A stretch of 64,000 nt of DNA from UBA6016 sp041915365 (GTDB lineage Bacteria; Campylobacterota; Campylobacteria; Campylobacterales; UBA6016): contig JAYSBP010000001.1 in assembly GCA_041915365.1 (NCBI GenBank), positions 255,124 to 319,123 on the forward strand, read 5' to 3'. Positions 24,629-33,051 of the stretch are shown piece after piece (position 1 is the first letter of the stretch; every line of letters begins with the position of its first letter). The position numbers were made by a program, and so were the translations under genes. Below the pieces are notes generated by a model. The model had not been told where the DNA came from and made no database searches. It saw only the letters and a list, made by a program, of their open reading frames with translations.

Positions 24629-27600
24629 CTAGGCTTTTGTAGGCATTTTATACGCTTCCCTAGTTATAGGAACCCAAGGACGCTTGAGGTGTTCAGGCCT
24701 TCTAAGTCCTTTTGGACCAGGTGCCGGACGAGTTAGTTTGTCTCTCCATGCTTGGAAGATTTTCATATTGTTTTCTATGTTTACTTTTACGTCACCTATT
24801 TTATCGTTAGCGCCAGCTTTTTCAACAAGCACTTTTTTGTGCCAGCATTGCGCCGCACTGATAGGGTCTGGATTTGCGGAGAACGTCGCATTTTGAAATG
24901 TTCCACTCAATCCGTTCCAGTGAACGTGTTTCATATCTTTGTTAAACTCAACAAAAGGCCAGCCATTTTTGCCAAACTCTTTCGTCTCTTCAGGGTGTTG
25001 CGGCTTAATGCCTTCTTTATAGCTTAGAGAGTATGTTTGTCCCTCTTTTTTTAGCTCGGCGATCGGAGCGCCTGTGCCTATCGGCACAAGAGGCTGTTCA
25101 AATCCAGGGATTTGAACATTATCAACAAGTCTCCATCTACCTGCGTGATGAGAGCACGTAAGCGTTCCAGGAAGTATCCCCTCTGTTGCCACGCACATAC
25201 CAACAAAATAACCGCTTTCGAGATCGGTTACCGTATCTACGACTTTTACTTTAATAGCGTCGCCTGTTTTTAGGCCAAATTTTTTCGCATCTGCCGTAGA
25301 CATCCACACCGGATTGTGATTTTGACTGATTTCCATTAGCCATTTTGAGTTGATGCTTCTCGTGTGAATGTTGTATGGAAGCCTGAATATCGGGTTAAGA
25401 GCAAACGCATTCGTCTCTTTCATATACATATGATTTACATGGCTTGTAGCGTGAACGTATTTTTTCTTTTGCTCTTCATTTTTTGGATACATAGGTATGG
25501 CGTACTCAGGCCAACCCCAATCTTTCATCCAATCAACATAGAAGTCAAGTTTTTTGCTAGGCGTCTCAAAACCATCAACTAGCTTGCCTTCATACTGTAC
25601 TCCGATATTATGTCTACCCTCTGGAGTTTGAACATAGGCTACGTTTGTTCTGGCGTCTACTTTCACGTTTGACATAGGATACTCTACAGGCGCTTGCCAA
25701 AACTGAGGAGCTTTGGTTTTTACCGTGTGTTTTTCATGGTCTATGTGCATCTCTTCTTTGTAGATGTCGTAAACATTTGTTCTCTCAGTCCAAGTTCCCC
25801 TATCTCTCATAAAGTCATAATAAGGGTAGCTTTTTGCAAATTCGGCAAGCTCTTTTTCTAGAGGCGTTTTTGCATTTTTGACTTTTTGCCCAAGAGCTAC
25901 ATCCGCCGCTTTTACAAGGTTTGGAAGATTTGAGAAAGCCGCATTGTAATACTCGGATACTGTTACAGGTTTGCCAGGGTTAGCTTTTGACTCCCAGTAT
26001 TGTCTTATACCCATACTTCCATCAGGGTCCATGGCAAATACTAGATTTATCCACATCTCATTTTCTTCCCAGATTTCGCCAAGACCAGCTTTCATGTGGG
26101 CTTCAAGTGTTGCACGTGCCGGATTTTTCGGCTTCCAGCCAGTTTTTTCAAGCATTACTCTAAGAACAGGCTGTCTAAAGCTCGTCCACGCTTCAGGTTT
26201 TGAAGCTTCAGAGTGCTGATCGTGTCTCTCCCCGGCAAGACCGGTAGGAAGAATATAGTCCATATACCAGTTAGTCTCAGACCAAGTCGGAGAAGGGTTT
26301 ACGGTCATCTCCATTTTTGTTTCGTCTTTTAGCACCTCTATCCATCTAAAACCATCAGGATTAATCCACGCAGGATTGTACATCCTACCAAACCATACAG
26401 ATAGCTTAGACGGAACCGTAAGTCCTTTTGCTTTCCATCTATCTTGCCACTCTTTGTCACTTAGAAGATGAGGAAGACATTGAGATGGCTCATAGCTCGC
26501 AAGAGGCCATTCCGGCGGCCAGCTAAGCTCGTTCCATTCATTTACCTGTGGAGCTTTTTCGCCAACGCAAGCCTTACCGCCTTTTCCGGCTACAAATATT
26601 GCTTTTTGATGCTCAAAGCCGAGTTGTCCCTTGCCTTGCATAGCACCTACAAGAGAAAGGGCAAATATCATATTTTTACCATACAACCAGCCACCTCTAT
26701 TGCCTATAGAAGGTCCTCTCCAGTTAAACGCTGTAATCTGGCTTCCTGCCCATACGAAATATTCATATAGCTTTTCAAGTCTATCAAGTGGAACGTGGCT
26801 CTCTTTTGATGCCCACTCCATCGTATAGTCTTTGCACATATCTTTCATGAGTGCGACAAAACTATCGAAACTACCGTCTTTTGGAAGTTCCGTTATGAAG
26901 CCCTCTTTTTTTAGATACTCCAGATACGGCTTGTCATCCATCATAACTTGCCAGTTATACCAATCTTTGACGAACTTCGCATCGATTTTATTTTCGCTTA
27001 GAAGTCTATTTGCTATCGCCATATAAATAGCGGCTTCAGTACCAGGCCAAGCGGCTATCCAAAGGTCTGCAATACCAGCAGAGTTTGACATTCTAGGGTC
27101 TATAACAACCAGTTTGGCGCCTGCTTTTCTGGCCTTTGCTATTTGTCCGGCCGATTGCTGGAAGTAGTGTCCTGCGTCGGCGGCGTGCGAAGAGGCAAGT
27201 ACTATTAGTTTAGAGTTTGCCCAATCCGGAGCAGTTCTGTCATCGTTTACCCACATAAGAGAACTTGATCTACCGCCGGCAGAACAGATATTTGTGTGAG
27301 AATTCGTACAGTCTTGCCCAAGCGTATGCCAAACTCTAGGCGTAAAGCCGTTTTCATTTGGGCGACCGACGTGATACATTATCGCTTTTTTACTAGTAGG
27401 GTCACCGCTTTGCAACGTATCTCTCATTTTTTTACCTATAGTGCCTAGCGCCTCGTCCCAAGTAGTTCTAACCCATTTGCCCTCGCCTCTTTTCGAGCCA
27501 GGCGCTCTTTTGAGCGGGAATGGGATTCTATCTGGATCATACATTTGGCTATATGCAGCAACACCTTTGGCGCAAGTACGGCCAAGCGAAGCCGTGTGAA

Positions 27601-27961
27601 GCGGATTACCGAGGATTTTTTTGACAGTCATAGACTCTTTGTCAACGTACGCCAAAAGGCCACATGACGCTTCGCAGTTATTACAAGCCGTCGGAACAAG
27701 CATATAATCATGTACTTTCACATCGTGTCTTGCAATACCGCCATTTTTCCAGTCATCGCCATCCATCTCTTTCCAGCTACCCCATTTATCAAAAGGTGGA
27801 TAGTAGGCAAAATTGCCATTTGAAATCGGTAGTTTGTCGAATTTTGCGACGTCGGCACCAGCTTCAAGAGTCGGAATAAATGATTTTACCGCACCGCTAG
27901 CTACGACGCCTACGCCGACACCAACAGCTGAAAGCTTTAGAAAATCTCTTCTTTTTATCAT
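24629..27961 (-). CDS. Long molybdopterin oxidoreductase catalytic subunit (Psr/Ttr/Soe-like), Tat-exported
   Basis: Catalytic subunit of a complex iron-sulfur molybdoenzyme. The Tat leader is RRDFLK at 4-9 followed by a hydrophobic Ala/Gly/Val stretch, so it should act on the periplasmic side. A [4Fe-4S] site follows at C93, C96, C100 and C130. C226 in SHTNICSAGG is the likely molybdenum ligand. The bisMGD-binding C-terminal domain contains LTCSHHAGRW and the end KRPWVPITREAYKMP. At 1110 residues it is much longer than PsrA or PhsA (about 750-800) and closer to TtrA and SoeA (about 1000). It is followed by its terminator and preceded by NrfD and FeS genes. Polysulfide, tetrathionate or sulfite are candidate substrates; the sequence does not decide. 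Confidence 0.9.
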   Translation of the reverse strand: MIKRRDFLKLSAVGVGVGVVASGAVKSFIPTLEAGADVAKFDKLPISNGNFAYYPPFDKWGSWKEMDGDDWKNGGIARHDVKVHDYMLVPTACNNCEASCGLLAYVDKESMTVKKILGNPLHTASLGRTCAKGVAAYSQMYDPDRIPFPLKRAPGSKRGEGKWVRTTWDEALGTIGKKMRDTLQSGDPTSKKAIMYHVGRPNENGFTPRVWHTLGQDCTNSHTNICSAGGRSSSLMWVNDDRTAPDWANSKLIVLASSHAADAGHYFQQSAGQIAKARKAGAKLVVIDPRMSNSAGIADLWIAAWPGTEAAIYMAIANRLLSENKIDAKFVKDWYNWQVMMDDKPYLEYLKKEGFITELPKDGSFDSFVALMKDMCKDYTMEWASKESHVPLDRLEKLYEYFVWAGSQITAFNWRGPSIGNRGGWLYGKNMIFALSLVGAMQGKGQLGFEHQKAIFVAGKGGKACVGEKAPQVNEWNELSWPPEWPLASYEPSQCLPHLLSDKEWQDRWKAKGLTVPSKLSVWFGRMYNPAWINPDGFRWIEVLKDETKMEMTVNPSPTWSETNWYMDYILPTGLAGERHDQHSEASKPEAWTSFRQPVLRVMLEKTGWKPKNPARATLEAHMKAGLGEIWEENEMWINLVFAMDPDGSMGIRQYWESKANPGKPVTVSEYYNAAFSNLPNLVKAADVALGQKVKNAKTPLEKELAEFAKSYPYYDFMRDRGTWTERTNVYDIYKEEMHIDHEKHTVKTKAPQFWQAPVEYPMSNVKVDARTNVAYVQTPEGRHNIGVQYEGKLVDGFETPSKKLDFYVDWMKDWGWPEYAIPMYPKNEEQKKKYVHATSHVNHMYMKETNAFALNPIFRLPYNIHTRSINSKWLMEISQNHNPVWMSTADAKKFGLKTGDAIKVKVVDTVTDLESGYFVGMCVATEGILPGTLTCSHHAGRWRLVDNVQIPGFEQPLVPIGTGAPIAELKKEGQTYSLSYKEGIKPQHPEETKEFGKNGWPFVEFNKDMKHVHWNGLSGTFQNATFSANPDPISAAQCWHKKVLVEKAGANDKIGDVKVNIENNMKIFQAWRDKLTRPAPGPKGLRRPEHLKRPWVPITREAYKMPTKA

Positions 27962-27974
27962 TCTTCTCTCTCCC

Positions 27975-28886
27975 TTAACTCAAAGGCATCATTTGCGGAG
28001 CGATAAGCCACGCATGTTTTACCATCCAAAGACCCACAAGCGCAAGCACTGCGGCAGGCAGTAGGAACATTGAATTTTTAGTTCTGTTTGCAAGACACGT
28101 AAGAGCCGCAGGAATTGCAAACGCTATAACCAAACCAAGTACAAAATAAACACCCATAAAACCGCTTGTCAAATAGTGAACAACCCATTCGGCTTCCTCT
28201 GACTTCGTAGGCGCAAATATAACTTCAGAGACATACACTATCAAAGAGGCAAGAGCCGCAAAACCTAGAATTACACCTAGTTTTTGTTTTTGCTCATCGT
28301 CAAGATTAAATTTACCGGCTATTATAAGTGTTGCACTACCAGCAAGACCTGCCGCAAGTACCATCTGAACAATCTCTGTAGGAGCTTGCCAAATCTCTCT
28401 AGCGTTTGATAGGCCCATAAGTCCAGCCGTATAAACAGTTGTAAAAAATGCAACGACAAGGCCAGGAACTATTAGCTTGCCAAATAGCTTCTCATCTTTT
28501 TTGATAACAGCCCAAAGAAGCAACACAAGAATGAGCGAATATATATTTATAAACCAAGCCCCCCAAGTAATTGCAGACGTAAAGTGCGAATGAAGGAATA
28601 TATAAAACGCCCTAAACGGTTTATGAAGGTCTAAAACCGTAAATAAAAGAGTTATACCAACAAACACAAGGCCTATTAGTGGAACCATATATTTGTAAAA
28701 AGTCTCGCTTATAGGATATTTTCTCATCATATAAATACCGACAAAGAAAACGCCCGTTGCAATTGATTTCGCCCACATATTCATAACAATTATCCAGCCC
28801 CACGCAACTTGCGTATTGAGGACATCCAGAGTAACGATTGCCGATTTTAGTACCGGCACATTAGCTACAAGTGATTCAAAAATCAT
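27975..28886 (-). CDS. NrfD/PsrC-family membrane anchor subunit
   Basis: Quinone-interacting integral membrane subunit of the molybdoenzyme. The 303 residues have eight strongly hydrophobic segments typical of NrfD/PsrC proteins, which exchange electrons or protons with the quinone pool next to the FeS subunit. The Asn-rich opening VLNTQVAWGWIIVMNMWAKS resembles other NrfD starts. The ATG overlaps the stop of the FeS gene by one base, and the catalytic subunit follows 13 bases later: gene order FeS, anchor, catalytic, the reverse of PsrABC. Confidence 0.9.
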   Translation of the reverse strand: MIFESLVANVPVLKSAIVTLDVLNTQVAWGWIIVMNMWAKSIATGVFFVGIYMMRKYPISETFYKYMVPLIGLVFVGITLLFTVLDLHKPFRAFYIFLHSHFTSAITWGAWFINIYSLILVLLLWAVIKKDEKLFGKLIVPGLVVAFFTTVYTAGLMGLSNAREIWQAPTEIVQMVLAAGLAGSATLIIAGKFNLDDEQKQKLGVILGFAALASLIVYVSEVIFAPTKSEEAEWVVHYLTSGFMGVYFVLGLVIAFAIPAALTCLANRTKNSMFLLPAAVLALVGLWMVKHAWLIAPQMMPLS

Positions 28887-29521
28887 TAATGGCCCCCTAC
28901 ATGTTTTAAGTGGCCGATTTCATTAAAGAGATTAAACCCTTCGGCTCTTGTGGATGCTAGCGGATTGAGATTTATATCTCCGGCGCCTGTGTAGAAATGC
29001 TTAGGCATAGTACCCTTCTCAGGTTTTCTGACTCTCGTATCTCTATGTGACGCTATGTATTGGCTAATGCGGCTTGACGGATCGTCAAGGTCTCCGAATA
29101 CATTTGCCTCCGTAGGGCACACAACGACACAAGACGGAGCAAGACCTGCTTCAACTCTATGTGCACAAAAAGTGCACTTGTCTGCCGTGTTTGTCTCTGG
29201 GTCGATATAAATAGCGCCGTATGGGCACGCCAAAACACAGGCCGCGCAACCGATACATCTATTTTTATCTACATTCACTATCCCGTTATCAAGATAGTGT
29301 AGAGCGCTAACAGGGCAGACCCTTTGACAGGGAGCACTTTCGCAATGATTACATCTAAGAGGCGTAAAAGCTCTCTTTACCTCAGGGAAGACGCCGGAAT
29401 CTACATACTTTACTCTTAGTCTCCACATAGACAAAGGCACTGCGTTTTCTGATTTACAGACAACTTCGCAAGCCTTACATCCTATGCACAGACCTAGATC
29501 CACTAGGAAGCCTAGTTTCAT
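28886..29521 (-). CDS. Four-cluster ferredoxin subunit (PsrB/NrfC-like)
   Basis: Electron-transfer subunit between NrfD anchor and catalytic subunit. Four [4Fe-4S] sites are visible: CIGCKACEVVC, CNHCESAPCQRVCP, CIGCAACVLACP and CTFC...CVVVCP, in the arrangement of PsrB, NrfC and DmsB. The ATG at 29521-29519 is preceded by GGAGAT four bases upstream and begins MKLGFLVDLGLCIGC; a longer open frame to 29662 lacks a ribosome site and adds a hydrophobic non-homologous extension, so I set it aside. The product is 211 residues. No Tat leader of its own, so it would be carried with the catalytic subunit if the complex is periplasmic. Confidence 0.92.
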   Translation of the reverse strand: MKLGFLVDLGLCIGCKACEVVCKSENAVPLSMWRLRVKYVDSGVFPEVKRAFTPLRCNHCESAPCQRVCPVSALHYLDNGIVNVDKNRCIGCAACVLACPYGAIYIDPETNTADKCTFCAHRVEAGLAPSCVVVCPTEANVFGDLDDPSSRISQYIASHRDTRVRKPEKGTMPKHFYTGAGDINLNPLASTRAEGFNLFNEIGHLKHVGGH

Positions 29522-29572
29522 ATAATCTCCTTTTATAGTTTTGAAAAAGGGTCTTATACTTGAAAACCAAAT

Positions 29573-29578
29573 ATTATA
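29573..29578 (-). promoter_or_regulatory. Candidate -10 of the molybdoenzyme operon
   Basis: TATAAT on the minus strand (29578-29573), 51 bases before the FeS-subunit ATG. A TTGTCA lies only five bases further upstream, too close to be its -35. The nearby pair GGGTCTTAT (29549-29557) and ATAAGACCC (29643-29651) forms a nine-base inverted repeat flanking it. Confidence 0.4.
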
Positions 29579-29729
29579 GGGGTTGACAAGCATAGCAAGG
29601 AACAAACATTCTACATAATCAAATTTTAATCGTAACTGAAAAATAAGACCCAGTATAATCATTTTTTCTAATGAAACAAATAATGCACGGTTAATAAGTT
29701 CTTATTATCGGCTGCCTGCACACAAGGAG

Positions 29730-29757
29730 TTACAAAAGTGTGTGTTACCAAAAGTGT
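29730..29757 (+). repeat. Direct repeat TTAC(C)AAAAGTGT, possible operator of the M48 protease operon
   Basis: TTACAAAAGTGT at 29730-29741 is repeated as TTACCAAAAGTGT at 29745-29757, with three bases between and AAAAGTGT identical, 16 bases start to start. The second copy covers where the -35 of the TGTATAAT promoter at 29764-29771 should lie. Direct repeats overlapping a -35 are typical of repressor or response-regulator sites. The regulator is unknown. Confidence 0.5.
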
Positions 29758-29763
29758 CCATCG

Positions 29764-29771
29764 TGTATAAT
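29764..29771 (+). promoter_or_regulatory. Extended -10 promoter of the M48 protease operon
   Basis: TGTATAAT, a perfect TATAAT at 29766-29771 with TG directly before it, 30 bases upstream of the protease ATG. No convincing -35; the direct repeat occupies that place. Confidence 0.6.
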
Positions 29772-29800
29772 CCGTCAAAAAATAAGAGCTAACAATAATT

Positions 29801-31003
29801 ATGAACGAACCATTTATTTTAAAGCTGATTCTGCTTTTTTACGCCGCTTATGTGGCAATAAAACTATTCGTAAACCTCTCTCAAATACGATTTTTAAAAA
29901 CATTCGATAAGCCATTGGACGGCTTTGAGCAAGAAGAGATGTCAAAAGCGAAAGAGTATGCACTCTCAAAAGAGAAGTTTGCAATATACGAAACGCTATA
30001 CGAGAGTGTTGTTTTTGCCTTTTGGGCACTGTTTGGACTATCGTTATTATCTGGGCTATTGTCTTCCGAGAGTATACTAATGCAAACCGTCGGGATTATC
30101 GTTTTTTTGACGATAAACTTTTTTATTGAGATGCCAATCAAAATAGCTGCGGTTTTTGGGCTTGACAAAAAATTCGGTTTTACAAAAACAACATACTCAC
30201 TTTTTGCCTCCGACAAATTAAAAGAGCTTATTATGACCCTCGTAATAGGTGGGGTAATATCGCTTGCCGCTATATATTTTATATCGTCGTTTGCCATGTG
30301 GTGGCTTTTTGTATTTGGGCTTATCGCATCTTTTATATTGATAGCAAACATCGTCCACCCAAACTTCATAGCTCCGATGTTCAATAAATTTGAAAAACTA
30401 GAGAATGAAGAAATAACGCAGGGGTTAAAAGAGTTAGCCAAAAAAAGTGGTTTTGAGCTAAATGAGATATATAGAGTTGACGCAGGTAAAAGGGACACTA
30501 GGCTAAACGCATATTTTGCAGGGCTTGGAAAGACAAAAAGGGTTGCGCTTTATGATACATTGCTTGAGAAACTATCTAAAGAACAGCTATTTGCAGTTGT
30601 GGCTCACGAACTTGGGCACTTCAAAAAAAAGCATATATTTGACCTAATGGGTGTGATGTTTTTTGAATTTTTTTGGCTTTGCTACGTCCTAGGTAGTCTG
30701 AACGGCCAGTTTTATAACTCGCTTGGCCTTGTGGCAAACGGCGGCGGTGCTGTCATCATATTCTTGTTACTGTCGGCTCCGGCTATGTATCTGACAATGC
30801 CTTTTGTCAACGGAATATACAAAAAAAATGAATTCGAAGCGGACGGATATGCGTCACAAATGGGCCTCAAAGAGCCTATGATAGGGGCGCTAAAAGTCCT
30901 CTCAAAAGAAAACAAAGCTTTTCCTTTTGCCTCAAAATTGAAAATATTTTTTGACTACACGCACCCTCCTATTACGCAAAGGATTGCACGATTAGCGGCT
31001 TAA
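29801..31003 (+). CDS. M48-family membrane metalloprotease (Ste24/CAAX-protease-like)
   Basis: Integral membrane zinc protease. The catalytic HExxH is H269-E-L-G-H273 (VAHELGHFKKKH) and the downstream Glu ligand is in KNEFEADGYA near residue 347. About six or seven hydrophobic segments surround the site, and DAGKRDTRLNAYFAGLGKTK is the conserved Ste24 segment before the active site. Length (400) matches bacterial Ste24-type proteases. The physiological substrate in bacteria is unclear; membrane-protein quality control is likely. It opens a plus-strand operon with prmC, DUF4149 and an MlaF-like gene. Confidence 0.92.
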   Translation: MNEPFILKLILLFYAAYVAIKLFVNLSQIRFLKTFDKPLDGFEQEEMSKAKEYALSKEKFAIYETLYESVVFAFWALFGLSLLSGLLSSESILMQTVGIIVFLTINFFIEMPIKIAAVFGLDKKFGFTKTTYSLFASDKLKELIMTLVIGGVISLAAIYFISSFAMWWLFVFGLIASFILIANIVHPNFIAPMFNKFEKLENEEITQGLKELAKKSGFELNEIYRVDAGKRDTRLNAYFAGLGKTKRVALYDTLLEKLSKEQLFAVVAHELGHFKKKHIFDLMGVMFFEFFWLCYVLGSLNGQFYNSLGLVANGGGAVIIFLLLSAPAMYLTMPFVNGIYKKNEFEADGYASQMGLKEPMIGALKVLSKENKAFPFASKLKIFFDYTHPPITQRIARLAA

Positions 31004-31818
31004 TCAAACTGTGCGACGCTATTAAAATAGCAAAGCGAGAGCTTCATCCGCTACAAACCGCAGCAAAAGAGTGTATTTGGCTATATGCAAAATACACAGG
31101 CAAAAGTCAGGCCTCTTTAATCGCAAATGACGAAGTGCAGATAGATGCGCATATTTTTGATGATTTTTTGAAGCGAAGAATTGCACATACCCCCTTCGAG
31201 TATATCATGAATGAAGCTAATTTTTACGGATACAATTTTTTTGTTGATGAGAGATGCCTAATACCAAGGCCGGAGACGGAACTGCTGGTAGAAAAGGCTA
31301 TTGAAATAGCCAAAGAGTTAAAAGCCAAAACGCTTCTTGATATATGCACGGGTAGCGGGGCAATAGCCTGCACAATCAAAAAAGAGATGCCGCAACTTAG
31401 CATATCGGCATCCGATATTAGCGCTGACGCATTGGACGTGGCAAAAATAAATGCGAAAAAACTTAACATAGATATAGATTTTTTATTATCAGACTTATTT
31501 TCCAATGCAAAAGGTGATAATTTTGATATACTAACCGCAAATCCGCCATACATACAAAATAGTTGCGAGCTCGAAAAAAACGTTCTTTGCGAGCCTCATA
31601 GCGCACTATTTGGTGGCGAGAACGGGGCTGAGATAATAGAGGCTGCGATTGACGGTTTTTTTGATAGAAGTTTTATGGCTTTTGTCTGTGAGATTGGTTT
31701 TGACCAAAGAGAGAGACTTGCTTCAAAATTAGAGACAAAAAAGCGCATTAGGTACGGATTTTATAAGGATTACGCCGGACTTGACAGGGGCTTTTGGATT
31801 ATTAAGGAAAACAAATGA
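31003..31818 (+). CDS. prmC: Release factor glutamine methyltransferase, non-canonical start (ATC or CTG)
   Basis: SAM-dependent methyltransferase that modifies the GGQ glutamine of release factors RF1/RF2. Diagnostic motifs are IPRPETELLVEKA, the SAM loop LLDICTGSGAIA and the catalytic NPPY in TANPPYIQ. The first standard start in frame, GTG at 31135, would remove about 44 residues of the helical N-terminal domain. That domain is clearly encoded upstream: the open frame reads IKLCDAIKIAKRELHPLQTA and onward without stops, ending in the RRIAHTPFEYI motif at the expected distance (about 60 residues, as in E. coli PrmC). Candidate starts are ATC at 31003, overlapping the protease stop (taATC), or CTG at 31009. 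From 31003 the product is 271 residues (E. coli 277). Confidence 0.88.
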   Translation: MKLCDAIKIAKRELHPLQTAAKECIWLYAKYTGKSQASLIANDEVQIDAHIFDDFLKRRIAHTPFEYIMNEANFYGYNFFVDERCLIPRPETELLVEKAIEIAKELKAKTLLDICTGSGAIACTIKKEMPQLSISASDISADALDVAKINAKKLNIDIDFLLSDLFSNAKGDNFDILTANPPYIQNSCELEKNVLCEPHSALFGGENGAEIIEAAIDGFFDRSFMAFVCEIGFDQRERLASKLETKKRIRYGFYKDYAGLDRGFWIIKENK

Positions 31819-32324
31819 TAAAACTTTTTGCCTCTTTCTACTTATTTTGCCTAGCCGGTTCCGCCGTTGGGGTGTTTTTGCTTGGAGCTATGGTTGCGCC
31901 TATTATTTTTCATTCAGAGATAATATTCGGCGTTAAAATGCTTGCAAAATACGACTCGGGTCTTATGATGAGTGAGATATTTTCTAGATTTAACTATATC
32001 CTGCTAACAACAGCCGCTCTTACGATAGCCTTTGAGGGATTTTTGGCGGCCAATAAGAAAAATACACTTATAATGATAGCTTTGTCCACTATTAATGTCG
32101 CCGCAATAGGTATTTATGCCTTTTATTTTACCCCGCAAATCATAGCCTATCAAGCCATGGGCGAGGCGGCGATACGCTCTAGCGATTTTGAAACATTGCA
32201 CAAACTTGCGGAAATTGACTTCAAAATACTTTTATTTACATTGATTGCGGCATTTTTTATGAGATTTACGAGGATACTGTCTTGCAGTTTTTTGAGAGAA
32301 AAGGCGGTTGATGATAGAGATTAG
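31815..32324 (+). CDS. DUF4149 integral membrane protein
   Basis: 169-residue protein with four predicted transmembrane helices (about 5-30, 55-75, 82-105, 135-155). The pattern of a first helix with GAMVAPIIFHS, then a short acidic loop and F.R.N, matches DUF4149 proteins common in Campylobacterota. Function unknown. The ATG overlaps the prmC stop by four bases and the stop overlaps the next gene by 14, so it is within one operon. Confidence 0.75.
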   Translation: MIKLFASFYLFCLAGSAVGVFLLGAMVAPIIFHSEIIFGVKMLAKYDSGLMMSEIFSRFNYILLTTAALTIAFEGFLAANKKNTLIMIALSTINVAAIGIYAFYFTPQIIAYQAMGEAAIRSSDFETLHKLAEIDFKILLFTLIAAFFMRFTRILSCSFLREKAVDDRD

Positions 32325-33051
32325 GGGGCTATGTAAAAAATTTGGAAAAAAAGAGATACTAAAAGGGATTAACCTAGACATAAAGCAAGGGGTCACAACT
32401 GTCATATTTGGCCTATCAGGAAGCGGAAAATCCACAATCATAAAGCACATAGTCGGGCTTTTGAAACCTGATGCCGGAGAGATAAGGGTTGATGGACAAA
32501 AAATTACCGGACTTGACGGCAAAGAACTCTTGGAGCTTCGCAAAAAAATAGGATTTTTGTTCCAAAGCGGCGCTTTGTTTGACAGTATGAACGTATACGA
32601 AAACGTCGCTTTCCCACTAAGAGAGCATACCAATATGGGCGAAGAGGAGATAAAAAAAGAGGTTTATGCCGCCCTTGAGATGGTGGCCCTAGAGCCCGAG
32701 CGTGTGTCAAAACTATATCCGGATGAGTTGTCAGGGGGGATGAGAAAGCGGGCTGGTCTGGCTAGAACCATAATACTAAAACCTGAAATTATGCTCTACG
32801 ACGAGCCTACAACTGGTCTAGACCCGATAATTAGCGACCAAATCAGCCAAATGATAATTAAGCTTCAAAAAGAACTACAAATCACCTCAATACTAATAAG
32901 CCACGACATAAAAGAGGCTTTCAAGTGTGCCGACTACGCTGCAATGCTATACGAGGGTGTCATTATAGAAAGTAGCGATGCGGATAGCTTCAAAAATACA
33001 AACAATCAAATAGTCCAAAACTTCTTAAACGGTAGGCAGATAGAAATCTAA
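32311..33051 (+). CDS. MlaF-like ABC transporter ATP-binding protein
   Basis: ABC ATPase of the Mla/Mce (phospholipid or toluene-tolerance) group. Walker A GLSGSGKS (about 36-43), Q-loop FLFQSGALFDSMNVYENV, signature ELSGGMRKRAGLART, Walker B IMLYDEPTTGLDP and the H-loop SHDIKEAF are all intact. FQSGALFDSM and GGMRKRAGLAR are characteristic of MlaF. ATG 32311 has AAAAGG six bases upstream and overlaps the DUF4149 gene; the track's TTG three bases earlier is less likely. The MlaE permease and MCE-domain gene normally next to mlaF are not here. The 3' end overlaps the convergent GGDEF gene by four bases. Confidence 0.88.
   Translation: MIEIRGLCKKFGKKEILKGINLDIKQGVTTVIFGLSGSGKSTIIKHIVGLLKPDAGEIRVDGQKITGLDGKELLELRKKIGFLFQSGALFDSMNVYENVAFPLREHTNMGEEEIKKEVYAALEMVALEPERVSKLYPDELSGGMRKRAGLARTIILKPEIMLYDEPTTGLDPIISDQISQMIIKLQKELQITSILISHDIKEAFKCADYAAMLYEGVIIESSDADSFKNTNNQIVQNFLNGRQIEI

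Noticed and set aside
24629..28886. Formate dehydrogenase
   Set aside because: No FdhD, no cytochrome b subunit of the FdhC type and an NrfD anchor instead; C226 region and length do not fit FdhA.
29522..29662. N-terminal extension of the FeS subunit
   Set aside because: The frame is open but adds a sequence without Tat or signal features; the ATG at 29521 has GGAGAT and the family start.
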